From positions 1,832,001 through 1,896,000 of the forward strand of contig CP064984.1 in assembly GCA_016699615.1 (NCBI GenBank): 64,000 nt of DNA, read 5' to 3'. Below are positions 10,313 to 18,391 of this stretch, piece after piece. Position 1 is the stretch's first letter. The number at the start of each line of letters is the position of its first letter. The notes under the pieces are model-generated. The model was given only the letters and a program-made list of their open reading frames with translations. It was not told the origin of the DNA and ran no database searches. Source of the DNA: Sphingobacteriales bacterium (GTDB lineage: Bacteria; Bacteroidota; Bacteroidia; Chitinophagales; JADIYW01). The translations under genes and the position numbers were made by a program.

Positions 10313-11221
10313 ATGATTCTTTTTGCTACAAGAAAATACGAATATCTCAAAGATGAAATTATTAAAATTGATTCTAGATTTGAATTAGGTGAAGTAAAGA
10401 CAAACACTTTTCCAGATGGCGAAATTTATCATCAAATATGTACCACAGTAGCACAACAACATGTTGTTATTATTGGTGGAACAACAGACGATTCCTCTAC
10501 ATTAGAATTGTATGATATTGCAATTGCTTGCGAACAATTAGGTGCCAATAAATTAAGCATTGTAATTCCATATTTTGGATATGCAACAATGGAAAGAGCT
10601 GTAAAATCTGGCGAAATAGTAAAAGCAAAAACACGTGCATTATTATTTTCTTCCATTCCACAAACACCATTTGGTAATGATATTTTTCTATTCGATTTAC
10701 ACACCGAAGGTTTGCCATACTATTTTGAAAAAAATTGTAGAACGGTGCATGTATATTGCAAAAATATTATAAAAGAAGCTGCAGCAGAAATCGGAAATCA
10801 AAATTTTGTATTAGCATCTACAGATGCTGGTAGAGCAAAATGGGTTGAATCATTAGCAAATGATATGAATGTAAATGCGACTTTGTGTTTTAAAAGAAGA
10901 ATATCTGGTAATGAAACACAAATCACATCTATTTCTGCTGATGTAAAAGATAAGCTAGTCATTATTTACGATGATATGATACGCACTGGTGGTAGTTTGA
11001 TACAAGCAGCAAAAGCCTATAAAGAAGCAGGCGCTAGCAATATTGCTGTAATTACCACACATGGACTTTTTATTCAAGATGCATTGCAGAAATTAAAAAA
11101 CGCAGGAATAATACAATGTGTGTATACAACAAACTCGCATCCAAATAGTATTGCAATACAAGATGATTTTTTAGTAGTAAAAAGTATAGCTAAATTAATT
11201 ACAGAACAATTTAGTTTGTAA
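10313..11221 (+). CDS. prs: Ribose-phosphate pyrophosphokinase (PRPP synthetase)
   Basis: 302 residues. Makes PRPP from ribose 5-phosphate and ATP for nucleotide, histidine and NAD synthesis. The N-terminus has TNTFPDGEIYHQI (substrate region), and the PRPP-binding loop is VIIYDDMIRTGGSL near residue 217. The ATP flexible loop region is divergent from the E. coli type, as in the shorter Bacteroidota form. Starts at ATG 10313, 41 bases after the acyltransferase. Confidence 0.85.
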   Translation: MILFATRKYEYLKDEIIKIDSRFELGEVKTNTFPDGEIYHQICTTVAQQHVVIIGGTTDDSSTLELYDIAIACEQLGANKLSIVIPYFGYATMERAVKSGEIVKAKTRALLFSSIPQTPFGNDIFLFDLHTEGLPYYFEKNCRTVHVYCKNIIKEAAAEIGNQNFVLASTDAGRAKWVESLANDMNVNATLCFKRRISGNETQITSISADVKDKLVIIYDDMIRTGGSLIQAAKAYKEAGASNIAVITTHGLFIQDALQKLKNAGIIQCVYTTNSHPNSIAIQDDFLVVKSIAKLITEQFSL

Positions 11222-12015
11222 TTACACTTCGTTTTCAGATACATAATATCTAAATAAGAAATAAATAGCCAAGGCACACAATATATGCCAAACAGCATGC
11301 AACTGAAATAATGAATGTGGATTGCAAAAGCAACTTCCATCTACGCCAAAATTCCAAATAATAAAAGCAACAACAAATGAAAGCACACAATAAAATATGT
11401 ATTTTCTTTTAATGTCGATATTGTATTTTTAATATTTAATACTTCAATCACTACACCTATAAAACACATAAAACCAAAAGCTAAATTTCCAAGAAAGAAA
11501 TTAATATCTATGAATTGATGAGCATATGGCGATAGATTGCCCAATATTAAACAACTTAAATAAATTAATACAAAATATTTATGGCTTAATTTAAAATACC
11601 TTACTGATGCATAGCTTACCATAAAGCCAGCAATTAAATACATACTGTTCATGTCAAACAAGCCACCTAAATCTGTTTCTGTAGCATGCATTGCCATAGA
11701 ACATGGTCCTAATAACACCATCATACAACACAGAAATTTTGGAAAGAAACTAGAAACAGAAAATGCATTGTGGCACACAATTTTTTCTTTCTGATAGGTA
11801 ATTTGCCACGCAGCAAATAAGCCAAAGAAAACAAAGCCAGCATTAGACCATGAGTTTGATGGTTGAAGAATTAATGCATTACGTGCAGCTTCACAAAATC
11901 TTCCGCCATTGCCATTTGCAACACCAAACATAGAAAAATTGAGCATTATAAATAAAAGTAAAATGGCAAATACTGCAAAAATTAAAGTAAAATAAAAAGT
12001 ATTTAACTTAGGCAT
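11222..12015 (-). CDS. Ceramidase-family (CREST superfamily) membrane protein, one frameshift near its end
   Basis: Integral membrane protein with about seven helices. The family pattern is clear: FCEAARN and QPSNSWSNAGFVFFGL near the start, then GPCSMAMHATETDLGG and DMNSMYLIAGF. The frame closes at 11341 after LLLFGILA, but the +1 frame continues FGVDGSCFCNPHSLFQLHAVWHI to a stop at 11222, which supplies the expected last histidines. One missing base in the A-run at 11348-11351 explains the break. These enzymes hydrolyse ceramide or related lipids, which fits sphingolipid-containing Bacteroidota. Substrate not shown. Confidence 0.75.
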
Positions 12016-12762
12016 TTTGTTTATTTCGATTGTTGTCTATTATACTAAATAATACATAACATAAAATAATGGTAGGCATACTTAGCCATTTAAAAATTAT
12101 TATTTGTGGAATGCATAGTATTAAAAAAATGAATCTAATATTGTTCTCCTTGTAGTTAAATGGATTTCCTTTTAAACTAAATAATGGCAATTCAGCAACC
12201 ATTAAATAAGATAAAACAACAACAGTTGCTATCAATGTATATTGGTTGATAATTAGTGTATTGACTACACCATGATTGAAAGTATAATAGCAATACAAAC
12301 CCAATACAAACATGGCAAGATTGGCGTTGGTACACCAATAAAATTTACAGTTTGCCTTGTGTCTATGTTGAATTTTGCTAAACGCAAACAGGCAAATATG
12401 GCATAAAATATAGCTACAAATGATAATGCAGGAAATATTATTTCATGGTTTCCCATTGTTTTATTATATTGAAAATGCAATGGTGCATCTGATTGTATTG
12501 CATTGAGCATGGAGAATAACATCATGCTTGGCAAAACACCAAATGTAGTCATGTCTGCCAAAGAATCTAATTGCGCACCTAAGTCTGATTTTACTTTCAA
12601 TGCTCTGGCAACAAATCCATCTAAAAAATCAGCCACCAACGAAATAAAAACCATTACAGGAACTAAATAGTAATGATTGTATAAGCACAATATAATGCCA
12701 GCCACTCCACAAAATAAATTGAGTAGGGTAAGTGAGTTTGGAATATGTTGTTTTATTGACAT
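12008..12762 (-). CDS. pssA: CDP-diacylglycerol-serine O-phosphatidyltransferase, one frameshift
   Basis: Makes phosphatidylserine in the inner membrane. The start MSIKQHIPNSLTLLNLFCG (12762) is preferred over a longer upstream ATG at 12807. The CDP-alcohol phosphotransferase motif is complete: DGFVAR, then G, D and D at the right spacing (DGx2ARx8Gx3Dx3D). The frame breaks after IGVPTP at about 12321; adding one A restores PTPNLAMFVLGLYCYY, which continues in the other frame to 12008. The pathway is usually needed for growth, so the frameshift is suspicious as a sequence error. It overlaps the ceramidase-like gene by 8 bases. Confidence 0.85.
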
Positions 12763-12815
12763 TGTATAAAAGTATATAAAATTCTTGAAAATATAGAATG
12801 CAAACAAAATTGTTT

Positions 12816-12823
12816 AGTATCTT
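12816..12823 (+). promoter_or_regulatory. Bacteroidota-type -7 box upstream of gmk
   Basis: TATCTTTG lies a few bases upstream of the guanylate kinase start and matches the TAnnTTTG -7 element used by the Bacteroidota primary sigma factor. No convincing -33 TTG is seen at the usual spacing, and the short distance to the ATG implies a very short leader. Confidence 0.45.
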
Positions 12824-12828
12824 TGCGC

Positions 12829-13398
12829 ATGCAAAAAGTAATTATACTTTCTGGACCATCAGGTGTTGGCAAAAACACACTAGGAGACAAGCTAATGCAA
12901 GAATTTCCACAATTAGCATATTCAGTCTCAGCAACTACAAGACCTATCCGTGCTGGAGAAACCGAAGGTAAAGATTATTATTTTATTAGTACTCAAGCTT
13001 TTGAAGAACAAATAAAAAATGATGCTTTGCTAGAATGGCAAGAAGTATATGAAGACACCTATTATGGCACACTAAAATCAGAATTAGATAGAATTAATCA
13101 ACTCAATCAATTTCCACTTTTAGTTATTGATGTCTTTGGTGCTATCAATATTATGAAGAATTTAAAGTTTAAACCTTTAACGATTTTTATTGATCCAGTA
13201 AATCTTGAAGTATTAGAAGAAAGATTGAAAAATAGAGGCACAGATTCGCCAGAAAAAATTGCAAAGAGAATGGAAAAAGCAAGCGTGGAAATTCACGAGA
13301 AAAAACATTTTGATATTGCGATTGTGAATGACGATTTGGAAATTGCTTCGCAACAACTTGCGGCTATTGTAAAACATTTTCTATTATATATTCAATAG
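12829..13398 (+). CDS. gmk: Guanylate kinase
   Basis: Phosphorylates GMP to GDP. The P-loop SGPSGVGKNTL, the GMP-binding block SVSATTRPIRAGETEGKDYYF and the lid region (RLKNRGTDSPEKIAKRM) are all present; about 189 residues is normal. The start at 12829 (MQKVIILSG) is preferred over the ATG two codons upstream because the family begins just before the P-loop. Asparagine after the P-loop lysine is a tolerated variant in this family. Confidence 0.92.
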   Translation: MQKVIILSGPSGVGKNTLGDKLMQEFPQLAYSVSATTRPIRAGETEGKDYYFISTQAFEEQIKNDALLEWQEVYEDTYYGTLKSELDRINQLNQFPLLVIDVFGAINIMKNLKFKPLTIFIDPVNLEVLEERLKNRGTDSPEKIAKRMEKASVEIHEKKHFDIAIVNDDLEIASQQLAAIVKHFLLYIQ

Positions 13399-13409
13399 TA
13401 GCATAAAAA

Positions 13410-14639
13410 CTACTCAAACTTCATTGCTTTTATGGGCATTATTTTGGCAATTATTCTTGTAGGTAGGTACATTACAAGATAGCATATGACAAACGTTAGA
13501 ATATTTATGAGTAATATCATCGGAAGGTCAAAGAAAACAGGAACTTCTGAAAGATAATAGTTTTCTTCATTCAGCTTAAAGACGCCTGTGTATTTTTGTA
13601 AGAGACATACTGCAAATGCAATAAAATTGCCAATAAGTATTCCAAAAAATATGATGTATGATGCTTGATATAAAAATATTGTTTTAATTTTTTGGTTTGT
13701 GGCGCCTAGTGCTTTTAGAATACCAATCATCTGTGTTCTGTCTAATATTAATATGATTAAAGCAGAAATCATGTTGAGCATTGCAACAATTGCCATGATG
13801 AGCAGCACAATGTACTCGTTCATTTTTTGTAGATTAAGCCATTCAAATATATTTGGATATATTTCTTTTATAGTTTCGGCATATTTTGTATTGTCGATAA
13901 TGGTGTAGTAAATTTCATCTTTTACTTTATCCATTTTGTTTATATCATTTAGCCTAATTTCTAGTCCAGTTATTTCATCTTTATTCCATTGATTTATTTG
14001 CTGTAACATTGCAACATCCCAAAGCACAAATTTTTCATCATATTCATACAATCCAGTTTTATAAATGCCAGCAATCTCAACTTTTCTACCAATAGGTTGT
14101 GGCGCGCCTTTTTTTAGAAAATATAAAATAAATTTATCGCCAACTTCAAGTTTTAATTTTTTTGCTTGAACAGACGAAACCAAAACTTGTTTGCTAAAAC
14201 CAGTGTCAGTGTATTGTATTTGTTGCCCGTTTGTGATATATTTTTGAATAAAGTTCCAATCAAAATTTTTATCAACGCCTTTTACTACAACACCTTCAAT
14301 GTCATTTTTTGTTTTTATTATTCCAGCTTTTGTAATGTATGGCGACACATATTTTACAGCATCAATTTTTTTTATTTTAGGAATATCTATCTCGTTGATA
14401 TGAATTGAGCTAGCTTCAAATGAATTGCTGTTTTCTAATTTGTGAATATGTATTTCGCCCCAGAAGCCGAATATTTTTTCTTTTATTTCTTTTGTAAAAC
14501 CACCAACTAAGCATATGGCACTTATCATTATAGCCAAGCTAAGTGCTATAGCAATAATTGCAGTTTTAATTATAAAATTGGAGAACGATTTTTTTTCGCC
14601 AAGTACAATTCGTTTTGCTATAAAAAATTCGAGATTCAG
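13410..14639 (-). CDS. LolC/LolE-type ABC transporter permease
   Basis: About 409 residues with one N-terminal helix, a large periplasmic domain and three C-terminal helices, the FtsX/LolCE layout. It probably acts in lipoprotein release or a related envelope export. The frame has an ATG at 14537, but family similarity continues upstream (NLEFFIAKRIVLGEKKSFSNF and the first membrane helix) to a CTG at 14637-14639 where the initiator methionine is expected; a stop lies four codons further out. Either CTG starts translation or the ATG was lost by mutation or error. Confidence 0.8.
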   Translation of the reverse strand: MNLEFFIAKRIVLGEKKSFSNFIIKTAIIAIALSLAIMISAICLVGGFTKEIKEKIFGFWGEIHIHKLENSNSFEASSIHINEIDIPKIKKIDAVKYVSPYITKAGIIKTKNDIEGVVVKGVDKNFDWNFIQKYITNGQQIQYTDTGFSKQVLVSSVQAKKLKLEVGDKFILYFLKKGAPQPIGRKVEIAGIYKTGLYEYDEKFVLWDVAMLQQINQWNKDEITGLEIRLNDINKMDKVKDEIYYTIIDNTKYAETIKEIYPNIFEWLNLQKMNEYIVLLIMAIVAMLNMISALIILILDRTQMIGILKALGATNQKIKTIFLYQASYIIFFGILIGNFIAFAVCLLQKYTGVFKLNEENYYLSEVPVFFDLPMILLINILTFVICYLVMYLPTRIIAKIMPIKAMKFE

Positions 14640-14807
14640 ATGTATTTATACATTAATGAGTGAAAAAACGTAACACACAAATATAGACGATTTTCTTGAA
14701 ATAATTTCTGTAGTATTTTATACTTATTATTATGTTTATTGAAAAAGGAGTAGCTAGTGCTGAAACTAAGCAAAACAAAATTAATTCTTTTTTAGTATAT
14801 TTGTATT

Positions 14808-15026
14808 ATGATGTTTCAATCAAATATTGTTTCTGAAATTAGCGAATACGTTGATAAATTGCCAAAGCAAGAACAGATAAAATTATTGTCAAGATTGAAA
14901 AAGCAAATTCAACCTAAGGTTAAAAAAGTTTCAAATAAACAAATATTAGAATTATCTAAAGAAATTAATAAGAGTATTTTTAAAAACCACACAAAAAAAC
15001 GTTTGGATGCTCTTGATATCCGATAG
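14808..15026 (+). CDS. Small putative antitoxin partner of the following PIN protein
   Basis: 72 residues, charged and helical, with no DNA-binding fold that I recognise. The stop overlaps the PIN gene start by 20 bases, the usual antitoxin-toxin arrangement. A -7-like TATATTTG lies just upstream (about 14796). Assignment rests on context rather than on a recognised domain. Confidence 0.55.
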   Translation: MMFQSNIVSEISEYVDKLPKQEQIKLLSRLKKQIQPKVKKVSNKQILELSKEINKSIFKNHTKKRLDALDIR

Positions 15027-15444
15027 TAATATAATTATTAGTGCTATTGTTTCGCCAAATGGTACTATTTCAAATATCATCCATTCTAAAAGAAAATTCA
15101 AAATTATAGCACCTGAATTTCTGAAAGTAGAAATCAATAGGCACAAAGAAAAGATTTTAAAATTAACAGGATATTCAGTTAATGAATATGAATTAATTTA
15201 TAAAGAATTAATTGCAAATATCCAATTTGTAGATACAAATGGTATTCCTAAATATTATACTCAAAAAGCATTTGATTTGGTAAAAGATATAGATTTGGAT
15301 GACTTAGAATTTGTAGAATTGGCATTATACAAAAGATGCTTATTATGGACAGTTGATAGAAGTCTAGTAAATGGTCTGAAGAAAAAAGGATTTACAAAAA
15401 TTATCACTACATCAGAGTTAAGAAAATTTCTCTATAAAAAGTAA
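15007..15444 (+). CDS. PIN-domain ribonuclease, probable toxin
   Basis: 145 residues. PIN acidic residues are visible: D in ISDSNIIISAI at the N-terminus, E in FLKVEINRHK, D in DIDLDDLEFVELAL and D in LLWTVDRSL. The family cleaves RNA in VapBC-like toxin-antitoxin pairs. It overlaps the small upstream gene. A decayed insertion sequence lies 130 bases downstream, so the pair sits in a mobile region. Length is normal for the family. Confidence 0.7.
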   Translation: MLLISDSNIIISAIVSPNGTISNIIHSKRKFKIIAPEFLKVEINRHKEKILKLTGYSVNEYELIYKELIANIQFVDTNGIPKYYTQKAFDLVKDIDLDDLEFVELALYKRCLLWTVDRSLVNGLKKKGFTKIITTSELRKFLYKK

Positions 15445-15575
15445 TACAATAAGCTAACAAGAAGAGGTATAATAGCAAAAAATAGTTGGTAAAATGGCTT
15501 AAAGCGTCAATTTTTATTGGTGTTTAGGGTATGGTTATTGAAAATGATTTCAATTTAATTTATTTTACTTAAAAA

Positions 15576-16540
15576 ATGGCTAAAAAAAGTGCTGGTCGTG
15601 TGGTTCTAGCAATGTAATAAAATGGGGTTTTCAAAAAGGTAAACAACGTTTTAAATGTAAAGATTGTGGTCTATTATTTATCAGACAAAATAAATCTGTT
15701 AGTTTATCTAACAAGTTTATTTAGTTTAAAAAATGGATTTTACAAAGACAAACAATTACTGATTTAGCAATAGAAAGTAATTATAGTGTTCGGAGTTTAA
15801 AAAGCTTATTTGATACTTATCTGCAAAAAGCACCAACGCATAAATTCTATCCATCTGAACAACTTAATTTGCTTATTGATGGCACTTATTTTTCTAATAA
15901 TATTTGCTTAATAATTTACCGAGATGATACGATAAAACTCACACAACTGTATAGGATTACTGATGGTGAATATTTTGAAGAAATTAAAGAAGATTTACAA
16001 AATATCTTATCGCTTGGTATTCGTATAGATAGTATTACATGTGACGGTCACAAATCGATACTAAAAGCAATCAAGGTAGTTTGTAAGCAGGTTTATTTAC
16101 AACGCTGTACAGTTCATATACAGAGAGAATGCAGAGCTTGGCTAACTACTCAACCTAAACATATTGCAGGTGTAGAGCTACTAGCTATTGTGCATCAATT
16201 ACACACCATTATTACACATGAGCAATCTCATGATTGGATAAAACAAGTGCTAGACTGGCATTTAAAATACAGCTCATTTATTAATGAAAAATCATACAGC
16301 ATTACCACAAATAGATATTGGTATAAACATAAAATGGTTCGTAAAGCATTTGTTCATATTAGAAACGCAATTCCTAACTTATTTACGTATCTATTTAATC
16401 CAAGAATACCAAAATCAACTAATGGCTTAGAGGCATTCTTCGGGCATCTCAAAAGTCATGTTTTAATGCATCGTGGATTGACCAAGGAACATAGAACCAA
16501 TTTCATTAAATGGTATTTATACTTTAAAAATCAGAAATGA
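15576..16540 (+). pseudogene. Decayed DDE transposase with N-terminal zinc ribbon (IS256/IS1249-like)
   Basis: About 320 residues when joined. The N-terminus MAKKS then CWSCGSSNVIKWG and CKDCGLLF form a zinc ribbon, followed by a helix-turn-helix and a MULE-type DDE core: LLIDGTYF, ITCDGHKS and STNGLEAFFGHLKSH. Two lesions break it: a missing base near 15589 and an in-frame TAG at 15722-15724 where TGG (tryptophan) is expected. The last ATG-initiated open part is 15869-16540. The family assignment is by motif and not certain. Confidence 0.75.
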
Positions 16541-16554
16541 GTTTTTTTAGCCAT
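15576..16554. mobile_element. Remnant insertion sequence with short terminal inverted repeats
   Basis: The transposase start ATGGCTAAAAAAAGT (15576-15590) is mirrored at 16540-16554 by the reverse complement of ATGGCTAAAAAAACT, matching at 13 of 15 bases. These could be the element's inverted ends, with the gene starting inside the left one. No clear target-site duplication was seen, so the limits are tentative. Confidence 0.4.
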
Positions 16555-16564
16555 AGAACAATTT

Positions 16565-16604
16565 GGTAATAAAAATAAGGCAGTCTTAAAGACTGCCCAT
16601 TACC
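16565..16604. other. Two-tier inverted repeat, possible terminator on the minus strand
   Basis: Inner arms GGCAGTCTT and AAGACTGCC (16579-16597) are enclosed by GGTAAT and ATTACC (16565-16604). Read on the minus strand, the inner hairpin is followed by a T-rich stretch, so it could end transcripts coming from the tRNA-Leu side. On the plus strand there is no T-run. Confidence 0.5.
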
Positions 16605-16613
16605 ATATTTGTA

Positions 16614-16670
16614 TCAACCATATTGCTGGTAGGTTGCTCTCCAGCAGAGCCTACTTCCTCTTTTGGTTGA
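16614..16670. ncRNA. Nested hairpin element, candidate structured RNA of unknown class
   Basis: Three nested stems are visible: TCAACC with GGTTGA (16614-16619 and 16665-16670), GTAG with CTAC (16629-16632 and 16651-16654), and GCTCT with AGAGC (16636-16640 and 16646-16650) around the loop CCAGC. It lies between the decayed insertion sequence and tRNA-Leu in an otherwise featureless 260-base gap. Strand and function are unknown. Confidence 0.35.
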
Positions 16671-16802
16671 CAGTAGAATATTAAGCATTATTTTTAACAA
16701 AATCAACAACTATTTTTTGCACCATTACCCAAGATATTTTATCTGAGATAGTAAAGCAATTAGATGTAATGTTTATATAACAACAAATAATGAGCTATTT
16801 TG

Positions 16803-16881
16803 TACCGAAGGTGGGACTCGAACCCACACACTTGCGTACACGAGTTTGAGTCGTGCGCGTCTACCATTCCGCCACTTCGGC
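16803..16881 (-). tRNA. tRNA-Leu (anticodon CAA)
   Basis: Minus-strand cloverleaf. The acceptor stem GCCGAAG pairs with CTTCGGT, the anticodon stem-loop is CACGA-CTCAAAC-TCGTG with anticodon CAA, and the T arm is GTGGG-TTCGAGT-CCCAC. The variable arm is about 11 bases, short for leucine. CCA is not encoded. Confidence 0.9.
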
Positions 16882-16938
16882 AATTTGTTTAAAGAACTTT
16901 TGTAAAAGTAATTATTTTATTTCAATTTCAAAATATTA

Positions 16939-18297
16939 TCAACCAAAAATTCCTCTTATAATATCCATTCCATTAGCAAACAACATTAATCCTAGTATTA
17001 TTACTAATCCTATATTTTGTAACACATTTTGAACTTTTATAGGTAATGGTTTTCCTACTACCATTTCGTAAAATAAGAATACAATATAACCACCATCTAA
17101 CATAGGTATTGGCAATATATTCATGAATGCTAATATTACAGATATTAATGCTGTGATGCTCCAAAATGCTCTCCAATCCCAAGTTGCTGGCATTATTTTA
17201 CCCATAGAATAAAATCCACCTAAGTTGTCTTTTAGTTCTACTTTTGGCAATGCCATTAGTTTCAAGCTCTTCCAATAGTCGCTAATTTTTGTAAATGGCT
17301 CTTTAAAACCTCTAGCTATTGCAGCAAAGAAACCATATTCTATATGTTCTGTTGGATATAGATTTTCTAATTCAAATTTTGCAGCAATGCCAATTTTAGC
17401 TTCTTTATTTGGCGTTACTTGTATGTCTACAGTATCGTTATTTCTTAGCACTGTAACAGGAATACTTGTATTCGCATGTTTTGCAATTTCGTTATGTGCT
17501 TCTACATAGGTTGGTGTGCTTATAGAATCTACAGCTAGTAAAATATCATCTTTTTTAAATCCAGCTGCTGCCGCAGGATTGTCTTTTAATACACTATCAA
17601 TAACAAATGGCATGATAGGCATTACTATTTGTGTTTTTTTCTTTTGTATTAATGTACCTAAAAATTCTTTTGAAATTTTTAATGTTTGCTCTTCGCCATT
17701 TCTATTTATAGTTAATGTAGATGCTTGGTTGAGTAGCATATCTTTTTGGAAATTATCAAATCTTTCAATTGGTTTTCCATCTAGAGCCACTAGTTTATCG
17801 CCCGTTTGTAAACCTAAGTCATAAGCAACAGAATCTACTATCATAATTCCGTTTTTTACATTTTTATTAGGCAAATAATCTTCGCCATATACGCCAAATA
17901 AGCCTGCGTATATAAACATTGCCAACACCAAGTTTACAGTAACGCCACCAACCATAATGATCAGTCGTTGCCAAGCTGGTTTAAATCTAAATTGTTGTTC
18001 CTTTGGTGTGTCGTCTTTATCTAGTTCTTCTTCAGATGTAGTTTCGTCTACCATACCTGCAATATCTACATAGCCACCAAATGGAAACCAGCCTAAGCCA
18101 TATTCTGTACCACCAATTTTCTTTTTAAATATTGAAAATGGCAATACTTTGGAGAAAGGGAAAAGGAAGTCAAAAAAGAGGTAAAATTTTTTAACACGTG
18201 TTCCAAAAAGTTTTGCAGGAATAAAGTGTCCCATTTCATGAAGAATAATTAGTAAGGACAATCCTAAAAACAAGTAAAATATTTGTATAAAATTCAT
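16939..18297 (-). CDS. rseP: RIP zinc metalloprotease RseP (site-2 protease family)
   Basis: Cuts membrane proteins inside the bilayer, typically anti-sigma factors and leftover signal peptides. 452 residues. The zinc site HEMGH is at residues 20-24 in the first membrane helix. Two PDZ-like domains lie in the middle (around GLQTGDKLVALDG and AAAAGFKKDDILLAVD), and the second metal motif NILPIPMLDGG is near the C-terminus. Its neighbour dnaG is in the same direction, 94 bases upstream. Confidence 0.92.
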   Translation of the reverse strand: MNFIQIFYLFLGLSLLIILHEMGHFIPAKLFGTRVKKFYLFFDFLFPFSKVLPFSIFKKKIGGTEYGLGWFPFGGYVDIAGMVDETTSEEELDKDDTPKEQQFRFKPAWQRLIIMVGGVTVNLVLAMFIYAGLFGVYGEDYLPNKNVKNGIMIVDSVAYDLGLQTGDKLVALDGKPIERFDNFQKDMLLNQASTLTINRNGEEQTLKISKEFLGTLIQKKKTQIVMPIMPFVIDSVLKDNPAAAAGFKKDDILLAVDSISTPTYVEAHNEIAKHANTSIPVTVLRNNDTVDIQVTPNKEAKIGIAAKFELENLYPTEHIEYGFFAAIARGFKEPFTKISDYWKSLKLMALPKVELKDNLGGFYSMGKIMPATWDWRAFWSITALISVILAFMNILPIPMLDGGYIVFLFYEMVVGKPLPIKVQNVLQNIGLVIILGLMLFANGMDIIRGIFG

Positions 18298-18391
18298 TGC
18301 TATATATTAATTTTTTTGGTTTTTAATAATTTTAAAAACAAGGTTGTAAAAATAAGAAACAAAAGCTAGATTATTCGTTAATAATTGTTTA

